Shown: piece after piece, positions 26,668 through 34,833 of the stretch
Position numbering within the stretch: position 1 is the first letter of the stretch
How the letters are laid out: every line of letters begins with the position of its first letter
Translations under genes and position numbers: made by a program
Source: Cellulomonas xylanilytica
GTDB taxonomy: Bacteria > Actinomycetota > Actinomycetes > Actinomycetales > Cellulomonadaceae
Direction: 5' to 3'
Assembly (NCBI RefSeq): GCF_007989805.1
Contig: NZ_BJUB01000015.1
Coordinates: 1 to 64,000 of the forward strand
Length of the DNA: 64,000 nucleotides
Notes under the pieces: generated by a model
Told to the model about the DNA's origin: nothing
The model's input: the letters and a program-made list of their open reading frames with translations, nothing else
Databases searched by the model: none

Positions 26668-27345
26668 GTGACCGTCACCCCCCTGGACCAGCTCGTCGCC
26701 GCGGACTGGGCGGTCGCGCTCGCTCCGGTGGAGCCGCAGCTGCGCGCGGCGGGGCAGTTCCTGCGCGACGAGGTGGCCGCCGGACGCGGCTACCTGCCGG
26801 CCGGCGACGCGGTGCTCCGGGCGTTCCAGCGGCCCCTCGCCGACGTGCGCGTGCTCGTCGTCGGGCAGGACCCGTACCCCACCCCGGGCCACCCGATGGG
26901 GCTGTCGTTCTCGGTGCAGCCGGACGTCCGGCCGCTGCCCCGATCCCTGACCAACATCTTCACGGAGCTGGTGGCCGACGTCGGCGTGGCGCCGCCGCGG
27001 AACGGGGACCTGTCCCCCTGGGCGGACCAGGGCGTGATGCTGCTGAACAGGGTGCTGACCGTCCGGCCGGGCACGCCGGCGTCGCACCGCCGGCAGGGGT
27101 GGGAGGCGGTGACCGAGCGGGCCATCGCGGCTCTCGTCGAGCGCGGCGGACCGCTCGTCGCGGTGCTGTGGGGCCGGGACGCGCAGTCGCTCAAGCCGGC
27201 GCTCGGGCACGTGCCGACGGTCGAGAGCGTGCACCCGAGCCCGCTGTCCGCCAGCCGCGGCTTCTTCGGCTCCCGGCCGTTCTCGCGCGTGAACGAGCTC
27301 CTGGTGGCGCAGGGCGCGCAGCCGGTCGACTGGTCGCTCCCGTGA
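26668..27345 (+). CDS. ung: uracil-DNA glycosylase, family 1
   Basis: 225 residues, the normal family-1 length. Removes uracil from DNA to start base-excision repair. Water-activating Asp68 lies in GQDPYPTPGHPMGLSFS, and the minor-groove loop HPSPLSASRGF holds His189. LLNRVLTV and VLWGRDAQ complete the fold. GTG 26668 is chosen because the open frame upstream crosses the promoter region and the divergent gene. Followed 24 bp later by the SGNH hydrolase. Confidence 0.96.
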   Translation: MTVTPLDQLVAADWAVALAPVEPQLRAAGQFLRDEVAAGRGYLPAGDAVLRAFQRPLADVRVLVVGQDPYPTPGHPMGLSFSVQPDVRPLPRSLTNIFTELVADVGVAPPRNGDLSPWADQGVMLLNRVLTVRPGTPASHRRQGWEAVTERAIAALVERGGPLVAVLWGRDAQSLKPALGHVPTVESVHPSPLSASRGFFGSRPFSRVNELLVAQGAQPVDWSLP

Positions 27346-27369
27346 GCGTCGCAGGAGAGGATGTGGGTC

Positions 27370-28170
27370 GTGTCTGACGTCAAGGTGCCCCGCTGGTCCC
27401 GCTACGTCGCCATCGGCGACTCGTTCACGGAAGGCCTCTGGGACGACCCCGACGGCCGCGAGGCGCCGCAGCGCGGCTGGGCCGACCTGCTGGCCTCGCA
27501 CCTGTCCGCCCGCCGGACCGCCGCGGGCGAGCCGCCGCTGGAGTACGCCAACCTGGCGATCCGCGGCCGGCTGCTGCGCCCGATCCTCGTCGACCAGGTC
27601 CCGGCGGCGCTCGACCTGGGGCCCGACCTGGTCAGCCTGGTCGGCGGCGGCAACGACCTGCTGCGGCCGGGGGCCGACGTCGACCGGATGGCGCGCAACC
27701 TCGAGGCCGGGGTGGTCCGGCTGCGCGAGGCCGGGGCCGACGTGCTGCTCGGCACGGGCGTCGACGCCGCAGACAGCCCGCTGGTGCGCGCGACGCGCAG
27801 CCGGGTCGGCATCTACAACGCGCTCATCTGGTCGATCGCCCGCCGGCACGGCGCGTACGTCGTGGACCTGTGGGGCATGCGCTCCCTGCGGGACTGGCGG
27901 ATGTGGGCCGAGGACCGCATCCACCTGACCACCGACGGGCACGCCCGGGTGGCGCAGGGCGCGCTCGTCGGGCTCGGCCTCACCCCGGACGACCCCGCCT
28001 GGGACGACCCGCTGACGCCGCTGCCCCCGACGCCGCGGATGCAGCAGGCCCGGCAGGACGCCGCCTGGGTGCGCGAGCACGTCTACCCCTGGGCCACCCG
28101 GCGGCTGCGCGGCAGGTCGTCCGGCGACGACCGGGTGCCCAAGCGCCCCGAGCTGTCGCCGGTCGAGTGA
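27370..28170 (+). CDS. SGNH/GDSL hydrolase
   Basis: 266 residues, cytoplasmic (no signal peptide). Esterase/lipase of the SGNH fold: block I YVAIGDSFTEG with nucleophile Ser18, block III GGGND (oxyanion Asn), and block V DRIHLTTDGH with the Asp-His pair. I choose GTG 27370 (MSDVKVPRW), 9 nt after AGGAGAGG; ATG 27361 abuts that ribosome site and is too close to it. Follows ung by 24 bp, so probably co-transcribed. Natural substrate unknown. Confidence 0.9.
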   Translation: MSDVKVPRWSRYVAIGDSFTEGLWDDPDGREAPQRGWADLLASHLSARRTAAGEPPLEYANLAIRGRLLRPILVDQVPAALDLGPDLVSLVGGGNDLLRPGADVDRMARNLEAGVVRLREAGADVLLGTGVDAADSPLVRATRSRVGIYNALIWSIARRHGAYVVDLWGMRSLRDWRMWAEDRIHLTTDGHARVAQGALVGLGLTPDDPAWDDPLTPLPPTPRMQQARQDAAWVREHVYPWATRRLRGRSSGDDRVPKRPELSPVE

Positions 28171-28179
28171 GCCGCCCCG

Positions 28180-28998
28180 TCAGGGGCAGCTGATCAGGCC
28201 GGCGGAGGCCTGCGTCGCGGCGTAGCCGTGCACCTCGAACCCGCGGGGGGTGGCCGCCGACACCTGGTCGTAGCCGCCCCACGCGGTGGTGCCCCGCACG
28301 GTGACCGTCCGCGGGGACGCGGCGCAGCCGGACGTCGACACCAGCACGAGGCCGCCTTGGCCGTCGGTCAGCGTCCTGGCCAGGAACGGGAACCCCGGGT
28401 CGGAGAGGTTGATGGTGACCTGCCACGGCACGGGCGTGGCGGAGGTCGTGGTCACGGACACCGAGCGCAGGAAGTCGGTCGCCGTCGGGTAGCCCCACTC
28501 GGTGCCGAGGGTGACGGTCGCGGCACAGGTCACCGAGGGACTGCCCGGGACCGTGCACGAGAACGCCGGGAGCGGCACCGCGGCCGACGTCCACGTCGTC
28601 GGCACGCCCCAGGTCGCGACGGTCAGTGCGAGGCCGCTCGCCTGCGCGACGGGGTAGGACGGCACGGTGATCGTGGCGGTCGCGGCACCCGCCGGCAGCG
28701 TCGTGACGGTGTCCGTCGGGGCGAGGGCGGCGCCCGAGGCGGTGAACAGGCGCAGCGACGTCTGCTTCCCCCGGCAGGCGGCCGGGATGCTGCTGAGCAC
28801 GACCTGCGTCGACGCACCGCCGGAGACCGCGCCCGGGGTCGCGGGCAGCGGCGTGCTCGTGCACCGCTCGAGGACGAAGGCCCCGAGCATCCGGGCGGAG
28901 AGCGGGAGCTGCGCGGCGGACGCGGGCGAGAGGGCGGCGACCGCCAGCAGCGTCAGCAGCGCGGCGGCCAGCGCGGCGAGGCGGGGACGTCCGCTCAT
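28180..28998 (-). CDS. secreted Cys-rich protein homologous to the upstream small subunit
   Basis: 272 residues. Signal peptide (about 1-29, ending ASAA). The segment 65-130 (TQVVLSSIPAACRGKQTSLR..) aligns with residues 74-133 of the 135-aa subunit at 29572 (TQVVLSGVEAGCVGKAVKVS..), showing that the two share a domain. Six Cys in the mature region suggest disulfides. The C-terminal half contains WGYPTATDFL and ends LISCP, with no LPXTG motif or anchoring helix. Start ATG overlaps the signal peptidase stop by 4 bases. Probably a minor component, cap or anchor of a surface assembly; function not proven. Confidence 0.7.
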   Translation of the reverse strand: MSGRPRLAALAAALLTLLAVAALSPASAAQLPLSARMLGAFVLERCTSTPLPATPGAVSGGASTQVVLSSIPAACRGKQTSLRLFTASGAALAPTDTVTTLPAGAATATITVPSYPVAQASGLALTVATWGVPTTWTSAAVPLPAFSCTVPGSPSVTCAATVTLGTEWGYPTATDFLRSVSVTTTSATPVPWQVTINLSDPGFPFLARTLTDGQGGLVLVSTSGCAASPRTVTVRGTTAWGGYDQVSAATPRGFEVHGYAATQASAGLISCP

Positions 28999-29528
28999 GC
29001 CGCACCGTCCGGGTCCGGCTCGTCGTCGTCCTGCGGGGCCGGCCAGCAGAGGATGCCGGCGGCGACGAGCAGGAGGGACACCCACACGATCGGGCTGAGG
29101 AACAGCGAGCTGAGGGCACCGGCACCGCCGACGTGCACCCGGGCCACGCCCACCACCTCGTCGCCGCGCGGGGTCCAGGGGTCGGTGAACGCGTTGTTGT
29201 CGCCCTGCACCACCCAGCCCTCGTCGGCCGAGCCGCCGACGACCCGGTGGATGATGCGCACGCCGCCCATGTCCGCGGGCTGGTAGACGATCACGTCGCC
29301 CACCTCGGCGGGACCGCACCGCGAGATGACGAGGTCGCCGGTCCGGTAGGTGCCGTCCATGGAGTGCCCGGAGACGATCGTGAGGGTCGTGCACCCACCC
29401 AGGCTCGACGGCCACAGGAACCAGGCGCCGACGAGTGCCAGGAGGACGACGGCGACGGTCGGGAGCATGCCGAGCAGCCGGCGAGGACGTGCCTCGCCGG
29501 CTGGTCGTGCCTGGTCCAGGTCGCTCAT
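28995..29528 (-). CDS. signal peptidase I, SipW/ER (Ser-His) type
   Basis: 177 residues with TM helices at about 22-39 and 144-162 and the catalytic domain outside. Nucleophile Ser56 in SGHSMDGTYRTGDLV, and His94 in IIHRVVGG where bacterial enzymes have Lys. Asp110 lies in VVQGDNNAFTDP. This Ser-His arrangement defines the SipW/ER/archaeal S26 group, which in Bacillus processes TasA/TapA fibre proteins. It is encoded between two secreted homologues, so it most likely matures them. 43 bp after the subunit gene, across a hairpin. Confidence 0.88.
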   Translation of the reverse strand: MSDLDQARPAGEARPRRLLGMLPTVAVVLLALVGAWFLWPSSLGGCTTLTIVSGHSMDGTYRTGDLVISRCGPAEVGDVIVYQPADMGGVRIIHRVVGGSADEGWVVQGDNNAFTDPWTPRGDEVVGVARVHVGGAGALSSLFLSPIVWVSLLLVAAGILCWPAPQDDDEPDPDGAA

Positions 29529-29538
29529 GCGTCCACCG

Positions 29539-29562
29539 GCAGGCCGCCGAGGGGCGGCCTGC
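29539..29562 (-). terminator. intercistronic hairpin in the surface-protein operon
   Basis: A perfect 10-bp stem (29539-29548 with 29553-29562) has a 4-nt loop and begins 9 nt after the subunit stop codon. No U tract follows. It probably limits read-through or stabilises the subunit mRNA, so the subunit would be made in excess over the peptidase. Confidence 0.7.
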
Positions 29563-29571
29563 GCGTCGGGA

Positions 29572-29979
29572 TCAGCCGGAGATGACGACCGCGAGCTTCG
29601 CCACCGCGGACGCGGGGACGACCGGCGAGACCGCCAGCGTGGTGGTCGCGGCGGCGGTCGCCGTGAGCTCGGCACCGAGGAGGTTGTCGCCCGTGTCGAG
29701 CAGGGACACCTTGACCGCCTTGCCGACGCAGCCGGCCTCGACGCCCGACAGGACGACCTGCGTGACCTTGTAGCCGACGGGCGCGGCCGTGGTGTAGCCG
29801 GTGGCGTAGGTCGCGGTGATGGGGGCCGTCTGGCAGGGCGCCACCACGGTCGTCGTGGCGCCGAGCGTGCTGCTCGACGCGTTGAGCTGGGCGGCGGCGG
29901 CCAGCGAGAGGCCGGCGATGCCGACGACGGCGAGGCCGATCGCGGCGGACTTGCGGGTGGTGGAGCGGGCCGAGGTCAT
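29572..29979 (-). CDS. small secreted subunit, putative SipW-dependent substrate
   Basis: 135 residues. The N-terminus RKSAAIGLAVVGIAGLSLAAAAQLNASSS resembles SipW-type signal peptides (short basic region, hydrophobic core, AQLNA at the likely cut). The mature part is about 100 residues, Thr/Ala/Val-rich, with two Cys (49 and 84) and predicted beta structure. It shares a domain with the 272-aa protein at 28180. GGAG precedes ATG 29979 at normal spacing. First gene of the subunit-peptidase-accessory operon. A fibre or surface-layer subunit is inferred from the TasA/SipW precedent, not from direct homology to TasA. Confidence 0.7.
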   Translation of the reverse strand: MTSARSTTRKSAAIGLAVVGIAGLSLAAAAQLNASSSTLGATTTVVAPCQTAPITATYATGYTTAAPVGYKVTQVVLSGVEAGCVGKAVKVSLLDTGDNLLGAELTATAAATTTLAVSPVVPASAVAKLAVVISG

Positions 29980-30221
29980 GGGATCTCCTGCTGGGGACGA
30001 GGTGCGAGCCGGCGGCGGATCCCGCAGCGCTCGGGCGGACACCGTCACCGAGGAGCGGCCGGGGTCCGTGCTGGGGTGACGCTAGGTCGCGGCACGCCCG
30101 CCGTCGGACGGCCTCGGGGTGGCAGCACCCACCCCGCCCGACATGCCCAGTTCTTTCACCCAGCACATACAGGGCGCATCCGTCAAGTAGGACACGCGTC
30201 CAACAACGGGCCGCCCGCCGC

Positions 30222-31388
30222 CTACTGCAGGCCGGCCCCCAGCGGCAGCCACGCCTCGAGGTGCGCGCCCCGCTCCCGGCCCGGCGTCAGCGACAGCCGG
30301 CCGCCCGCGAGCGACAGCCGGGTCTCCAGCCGGGCCGTGCCCGACGGCGCCCCCGCGGAGGCCGGGACGTAGAGGTCGCCGTCGTTGCGCACGCTCACGT
30401 GCAGGACGCCGTCGACCAGGTCGAGCTCGACGGCGATCGACGAGGCGGGCCCGTGCTTGAGCGCGTTGGACACGGCCTCCTCCACCACCCGCACGGCCAG
30501 CAGCCGCTCGCTGATCGTCAGGGAGGACCCGGTCGGGTCGTCGACCGCACGGACCGCGTCGCTCACCGTCAGCCGGGTCGCGATGCTGGCGGGCAGGCGA
30601 CCGAGCAGCGCACGCAGCGCCGGGACCAGACCCAGCTCGAGGCGGTCCGGGTACAGCAGCCGGCTCATCTGGCGCACGTCGATGTCGCGCGCCTCGTCCA
30701 GCTCCGTACGGACCCAGGCCAGGGACTCTGCGTCGGCGGCGTCCAGCCGGTCGGCGCGGTCGAGCACCTCGGCCAGCCGCGCGTCCACCAGGACCAGCTT
30801 CGACTGCAGCGTGCCGTGCAGCCCCTCGGCCACCGCGCGCCGCACCCGGATCTCCTCCTGCTCGAGCGCCTTGACCGCGAGCTCGACGTGGACGGCGTCG
30901 CGCGCGGCCGCACGGGTCCGCACGCGGGCCTTCTGCCGGGTGGCCAGCGCCCACATCCCGATCCCCGCCGACACGGCACCGAGCAGGAACCCGCTGAGCA
31001 CCTCCGCGTCGCGCGTGGCCTCGGTGGGCTCGTCGTAGACGCCGAAGACGACCTGGGCGACGTACCGGGCCCCGCCCGCGGCGGCCGCGGCCCCGACCAC
31101 GCACAGCACCTTGGTCCACCAGCGACGCGCCCGGTGCGCCTGGACCGCCGCGAGGACGCCGATGAGCACGACCACCGCGACCGCGTTGGCCAGCATCCGC
31201 GCGGCGAACGGCACGTACTGCCACGCGGGCACCAGGTTGGCGTAGACGTAGGTGGACTGCAGCGCGGCGCCCAGGCCGTAGCCGAGCGCGATGATCGCCG
31301 ATCCCCGCAGCAGCGTCACCTGGTCCTGCCGGCTGTCCCGCCGGCGCTGCGCGACGACGGCAGCCGTGTCGGTCGACGACGACGACAT
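30222..31388 (-). CDS. sensor histidine kinase, NarL/DesK-type partner
   Basis: 388 residues. Four predicted TM helices (about 28-47, 60-84, 94-116, 131-150) with little extracellular sequence, so it may sense the membrane itself or a small signal. A coiled segment leads to the dimerisation helix with phospho-accepting His191 in VAEGLHGTLQSKLV. The HATPase domain (about 290-385) has the N-box EAVSNALKHG, but the glycine boxes are modest. Start ATG 31388. Divergent from its likely regulator (88-bp spacer) and 242 bp upstream of the surface-protein operon on the same strand. Confidence 0.85.
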   Translation of the reverse strand: MSSSSTDTAAVVAQRRRDSRQDQVTLLRGSAIIALGYGLGAALQSTYVYANLVPAWQYVPFAARMLANAVAVVVLIGVLAAVQAHRARRWWTKVLCVVGAAAAAGGARYVAQVVFGVYDEPTEATRDAEVLSGFLLGAVSAGIGMWALATRQKARVRTRAAARDAVHVELAVKALEQEEIRVRRAVAEGLHGTLQSKLVLVDARLAEVLDRADRLDAADAESLAWVRTELDEARDIDVRQMSRLLYPDRLELGLVPALRALLGRLPASIATRLTVSDAVRAVDDPTGSSLTISERLLAVRVVEEAVSNALKHGPASSIAVELDLVDGVLHVSVRNDGDLYVPASAGAPSGTARLETRLSLAGGRLSLTPGRERGAHLEAWLPLGAGLQ

Positions 31389-31476
31389 CGTGCCCCCTGT
31401 ACGCAGTCGAGTGACGTTCATGGTCCACCCGTGCGGGCCCGCGCATCGGACCCGCGCGCAGACGATACTGGCGGCG

Positions 31477-32148
31477 ATGACAGATCCCACCACCGGTCCC
31501 CTCCGCGTCGCGGTCGTCGAGGACCAGCCGCTGTTCCGCTCGATGCTCGAGCACACCCTGTCCGGGACCACCGGCCTGCAGGTCGTCGCGGCCGTCGGCA
31601 CGGTCACCGAGGCGGTGCGCGTGCTGCGCCCCGGGTCGGTCGACTGCGTGATCCTCGACATCGACCTGCCCGACGGGAACGGCATCGCGCTCGGCGTGAC
31701 CCTGCGCCGTCGGACCCCCACGCTCGGCATCCTCCTGCTCTCCGCGCACGACGCCATGGACCTCCTGCTGGACCTCCCCGCGGACGTCGCGGCGGGCTGG
31801 GGCTACCTGTCCAAGACGTCGTCGACGAGCGAAGAGGTGCTGGTCAGCGCGGTGCGCGCGGCCGCCGTCGGCGAGACTGTGCTGGACCCGGCGCTGCTCG
31901 AGCGGATGACGCCGCGGGCGGGGTCCGCCGTCGCCCGGCTGACCGACCGGCAGTACGAGGTGCTCCGGCTGCTGGCCGCGGGCCTGTCGAACGCGGGCAT
32001 CGGGGACCGCCTGGGCATCACCGAGAAGTCCGTGCAGAACCACGTCAACGGCATGTACGCGACGCTCGGGATCGACTCCGACCCGCAGCGCAACCCGCGC
32101 GTCAGCGCCGCCCTCCGGCTGCTCGAGGAGACCGGTCCGGCGGACTGA
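31477..32148 (+). CDS. LuxR/NarL-family response regulator
   Basis: 223 residues. The receiver domain (about 10-125) has acidic residues VVEDQP, phospho-acceptor Asp61 in ILDIDLPDG, Ser89 and Lys in SKTSSTSEE. The LuxR helix-turn-helix is about 150-205 (LTDRQYEVLRLLAAGLSNAGIGDRLGITEKSVQNHV). Divergently paired with the four-TM kinase. Its target could be the adjacent subunit/peptidase operon; no binding site is defined. Confidence 0.9.
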   Translation: MTDPTTGPLRVAVVEDQPLFRSMLEHTLSGTTGLQVVAAVGTVTEAVRVLRPGSVDCVILDIDLPDGNGIALGVTLRRRTPTLGILLLSAHDAMDLLLDLPADVAAGWGYLSKTSSTSEEVLVSAVRAAAVGETVLDPALLERMTPRAGSAVARLTDRQYEVLRLLAAGLSNAGIGDRLGITEKSVQNHVNGMYATLGIDSDPQRNPRVSAALRLLEETGPAD

Positions 32149-32183
32149 CCCCCTCCGTCAGATTCACCCGCCATGATCGACGA

Positions 32184-32783
32184 ATGACCACACCCCCGAC
32201 CACCACGACCGTCCGCGGGGAGGACTGGTACGCCCGGGACCTGTCCGGCCAGGAGTTCCGCAACGTGGAGTTCGTGGACCTCGACCTGACCGAGACCTTC
32301 GGGGTGGGTGCCGTGTTCGAGGAGTGCGTGTTCCGGCACGCGAAGCTCAATGCGTCCGTGCACACCGACGCGGCGTTCACGAACTGCACGTTCACGCGGT
32401 CCACGTTCTTCGACGTGCGGTTCGAGCGGTGCAAGGCGATCGGCTCGCGCTTCGAGGACTGCACCTGGGACATCGCCAAGGTGGAGGGCGGCAACTGGTC
32501 GTTCGTCTCCCTGACCAAGGCGGACCTGCACTCCGCGTCGTTCACCGGCGTGCGCCTGCGCGAGGCCGACCTGACGGGGGTACGCGCCGTGGGCGGCACC
32601 CTGCGCGACTGCGACCTGGCCGGCGCGTGGCTGGACCGCGCCGACCTGACGGGGTGCGACCTGCGCGGCAGCGACCTCACGGGCATCGACCCCGCGACGG
32701 TCACCCTCGACCGCGCGATCATCACGCTGCCGCAGGCCGTGACGATCATCGAGGCGATGGGGCTGGACCTCCGGGTGGACTGA
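32184..32783 (+). CDS. pentapeptide-repeat protein
   Basis: 199 residues with successive A(D/N)LXX-type pentapeptides from about residue 30 to 170, forming a right-handed quadrilateral beta-helix (FEECVFRHAKL, ADLHSASFTGVRLREADLTGVRAV, ADLTGCDLRGSDLTGI). No signal peptide, so cytosolic. Some relatives (MfpA/Qnr) protect DNA gyrase by mimicking DNA, but most have no known role and this one cannot be assigned. 35 bp after the response regulator, so possibly on its transcript. Confidence 0.85.
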   Translation: MTTPPTTTTVRGEDWYARDLSGQEFRNVEFVDLDLTETFGVGAVFEECVFRHAKLNASVHTDAAFTNCTFTRSTFFDVRFERCKAIGSRFEDCTWDIAKVEGGNWSFVSLTKADLHSASFTGVRLREADLTGVRAVGGTLRDCDLAGAWLDRADLTGCDLRGSDLTGIDPATVTLDRAIITLPQAVTIIEAMGLDLRVD

Positions 32784-32800
32784 CGCACCGGAGAGCCGGG

Positions 32801-32877
32801 TGGAGCCCCCTATCGGATTCGAACCGATGACCCCCTGTTTACAAGACAGGTGCTCTGGCCGACTGAGCTAAGGAGGC
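32801..32877 (-). tRNA. tRNA-Thr (anticodon UGU), CCA encoded
   Basis: 77 nt fold as a complete cloverleaf. The acceptor stem pairs 7 bp (5' GCCTCCT with AGGGGGC, one G-U). The D arm GCTC/GAGC, anticodon stem CCTGT/ACAGG with loop CTTGTAA giving anticodon TGT (reads ACA), and T arm ATCGG-TTCGAAT-CCGAT are present. The 3' CCA is encoded at 32803-32801. It lies 16 nt beyond the DsbA-gene terminator. Confidence 0.97.
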
Positions 32878-32893
32878 GGGCGGGCCCAGGATA

Positions 32894-32922
32894 ACCGGGC
32901 GCCCCGTGCTGGGGCGCCCGGT
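32894..32922 (-). terminator. terminator of the DsbA-like gene
   Basis: A perfect 12-bp stem (32894-32905 with 32911-32922) with a 5-nt loop, 11 nt after the stop codon. It is followed on the minus strand by TTATCC. Separates the protein gene from the tRNA. Confidence 0.85.
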
Positions 32923-32933
32923 CACCTCGGCGG

Positions 32934-33839
32934 TCAGGACTTGGCGGCGTCGACGGCCTGCTTGAGGGCGCCGGGGGTCTGCCAGTCGGTGAAGGGCTCA
33001 CCGTTGATGAGCACGGTGGGCGTCGAGAACTCCGGCACGTCGGTGCCCGCCTGGGCGGTCGCGGCGGCGCTCCACGGGGCGAAGGTCCGCCACGTGCCCG
33101 CGGTGGACTCCTCGTCCTGCGTGGCGAAGGTGCCGTCCACCGTGTCGGTGAAGGTGTCCGTGACCTCGGCCGGGACCCCGAGGTCCTGCGCGATCTGGGC
33201 GATCTCGGCGTCGGAGCGGCCCGAGGTGCCCTCGGCGGGCTGGTCGTCGTACATCGCGGTGACGAAGTCGGTGAAGTGCTCCGGCGACTGGTCGGCGACG
33301 ATCGCCGTGGCGTTGACCGCACGCGTCGAGTACGAGCTGCCCGCGGCCAGGCGGTCGAGGATCGAGACGGGGTGGTACGTGATGGTCACGCCACCCTCCT
33401 CGAGCATCGCGTCGAGGTCGGCGGAGTTGGTCTGGTCGAACTGGCCGCAGTACGGGCACATGTAGTCGAAGTAGACGGTGAGGTCGACGTCTCCCTCGCC
33501 GACGGTGCCGACGTCGTCCGCGCTTGTGCCGCTGACGGGGATGCCGCCCTTGTCGTTGGCGGGGGCCGGCGCGGTGACGTCGTCGAGCGACGGCGCGATC
33601 ACGCCCTCGACGCCCTGGCCGTACGCGACGTTCGAGTTGGCGGCCTCGTTGGCCCTGTTCTGGTTCACGATGGAGAACGCGACGGCGACGAGCGCGGCGA
33701 TGGCGACGACGAGACCGCTGATCGCGAGGATCCGGTTCCGCTTGGCCTTGCGCTCCTGCTCCTTGCGCATCTGCGCGGCCTTGGCGCGGGCCTCGTCGCG
33801 GCGGACCGCCTTGGTGGGACGTGGGTCGTTGGTGGGCAT
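32934..33839 (-). CDS. DsbA-family thioredoxin-fold protein, membrane anchored
   Basis: 301 residues. A basic, coiled N-terminus (about 1-36) precedes one TM helix (about 38-60), so the catalytic domain is extracytoplasmic. The active site is CPYC in YFDYMCPYCGQFD, and the cis-Pro loop is STPTVLING. Protein-disulfide oxidase or isomerase for secreted proteins. AGGAG 8 nt before ATG 33839 fixes the start. The preceding gene encodes a small membrane protein with two Cys. That protein could be a redox partner, but it lacks the CXXC motif of VKOR or DsbB. Confidence 0.88.
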   Translation of the reverse strand: MPTNDPRPTKAVRRDEARAKAAQMRKEQERKAKRNRILAISGLVVAIAALVAVAFSIVNQNRANEAANSNVAYGQGVEGVIAPSLDDVTAPAPANDKGGIPVSGTSADDVGTVGEGDVDLTVYFDYMCPYCGQFDQTNSADLDAMLEEGGVTITYHPVSILDRLAAGSSYSTRAVNATAIVADQSPEHFTDFVTAMYDDQPAEGTSGRSDAEIAQIAQDLGVPAEVTDTFTDTVDGTFATQDEESTAGTWRTFAPWSAAATAQAGTDVPEFSTPTVLINGEPFTDWQTPGALKQAVDAAKS

Positions 33840-33877
33840 GCGAGGACTCCTGGGAGGTCGTGGGTCGGGGGTGGGCG

Positions 33878-34375
33878 TCAGGCCACGACCGGCGGACCCC
33901 GTCGCGCGATGCTGCCCGCGAGCACCCGCTCCGTCCACGCAGGGATGACGGCTGTCGCCAGGAGGGGGACGCGCGCGTCGACCGGGAGCGGCCGCACGGC
34001 GCGGACCGCACCGAGCAGGGCTCGTCCGGCGAGGAGCCGCACCTGCCGCGCCGCGCGCACGAGCAGGGCCGACAGGCCGACGCCGCACACGGTGAGCAGG
34101 AGGTACAGGGCGGCGACGGGGGCGGCCACGCTGAGCAGGACGACCGCACCCTGGGACATCGTGCCCAGCCCGTAGGCGCCCTCCGGGCAGTCCGCGGCGT
34201 CGCGCAGCACCGACAGGCGCAGCCCGAGCGGCCCGAGGACGCCCGCGGCGCTGACGCAGTCGTGCAGGAGCACGCGGCCCTGGGCGGCGACGACGGCAGC
34301 GAGCCCGGCGAACGCGACCGCGGCGACCAGCGACAGGCGCGGGGCAGCCCGGTGCGGCCCTCGTCGCGCGGTCAT
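33878..34375 (-). CDS. small membrane protein of unknown function
   Basis: 165 residues with three hydrophobic segments: about 13-32, 72-97 and a weaker one near residue 145. The first extracellular loop holds two Cys (HDC and ADC, about 25 residues apart) that could form a disulfide. Arg-rich loops face the cytoplasm. No family recognised. Same strand, 38 bp upstream of the DsbA-like gene. Confidence 0.55.
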   Translation of the reverse strand: MTARRGPHRAAPRLSLVAAVAFAGLAAVVAAQGRVLLHDCVSAAGVLGPLGLRLSVLRDAADCPEGAYGLGTMSQGAVVLLSVAAPVAALYLLLTVCGVGLSALLVRAARQVRLLAGRALLGAVRAVRPLPVDARVPLLATAVIPAWTERVLAGSIARRGPPVVA

Positions 34376-34416
34376 GCGGCACAGCGTAGGGCGCGGGGCT
34401 GTGGATCGGGGCACGC

Positions 34417-34833
34417 TCACGACGCCCTGGGGTGCCGGACCACCTCGACGTCGAACCCGAACGACCGCTTCCAGTCCTGCGCGAGCCGCCCGCCGGCCCG
34501 GCGCACGATGCCGCGCAGCCACCACTCGTCGGGGTCGATGCCCGGGAACGCGTGCTCGACGAGCAGCGGCTGGAACCGCGCGTCGATCGTCGCGACCCGG
34601 CGCCGGAACCCCGCCATCTCCGGGAATCCCGCGAGGCCCGGGTCGCGCATCGCGGCCTCGATCGTGGTGCGGGCCATCGCCTCGTTGCCGTACGCGAACT
34701 CGTCGCCGCGGTAGCCGCGCTCGCACTCGGCGACGAAGCTGGCCCAGCGGTCCAGCAGCTCGGCGGGGCTGTCGTCGCGCCAGACGCCGCGCGCGCGCAC
34801 CACCGCGGTGAAGGCCTCCTCGAACGCCGTCAC
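34417..34833 (-). CDS. 138-aa hypothetical protein (possible immunity partner)
   Basis: 138 residues, acidic overall, predicted mostly helical, with conserved-looking aromatic segments RGVWRDDSPAELLDRWASFVAECERGY and DPDEWWLRGIVRRAGGRLAQDWKRSFGFDVEVV. No signal peptide or TM helix. I do not recognise the family. The GTG start overlaps the stop of the 56-aa upstream gene by 4 bases, so the two are translationally coupled. Since the 56-aa product resembles the end of a polymorphic toxin, this one could be its immunity protein. Confidence 0.6.
   Translation of the reverse strand: MTAFEEAFTAVVRARGVWRDDSPAELLDRWASFVAECERGYRGDEFAYGNEAMARTTIEAAMRDPGLAGFPEMAGFRRRVATIDARFQPLLVEHAFPGIDPDEWWLRGIVRRAGGRLAQDWKRSFGFDVEVVRHPRAS

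Noticed and set aside
30122..30200. TTGACG-based promoter for the surface-subunit operon
   Set aside because: A TTGACG hexamer exists on the minus strand near 30189-30184, but no -10 occurs at 16-19 bp, so I could not define the promoter.
34417..34726. Possible extension of the 165-aa membrane protein into the 138-aa gene
   Set aside because: The longer frame only reads the 138-aa coding sequence out of phase; the ATG at 34375 starts a plausible membrane protein on its own.
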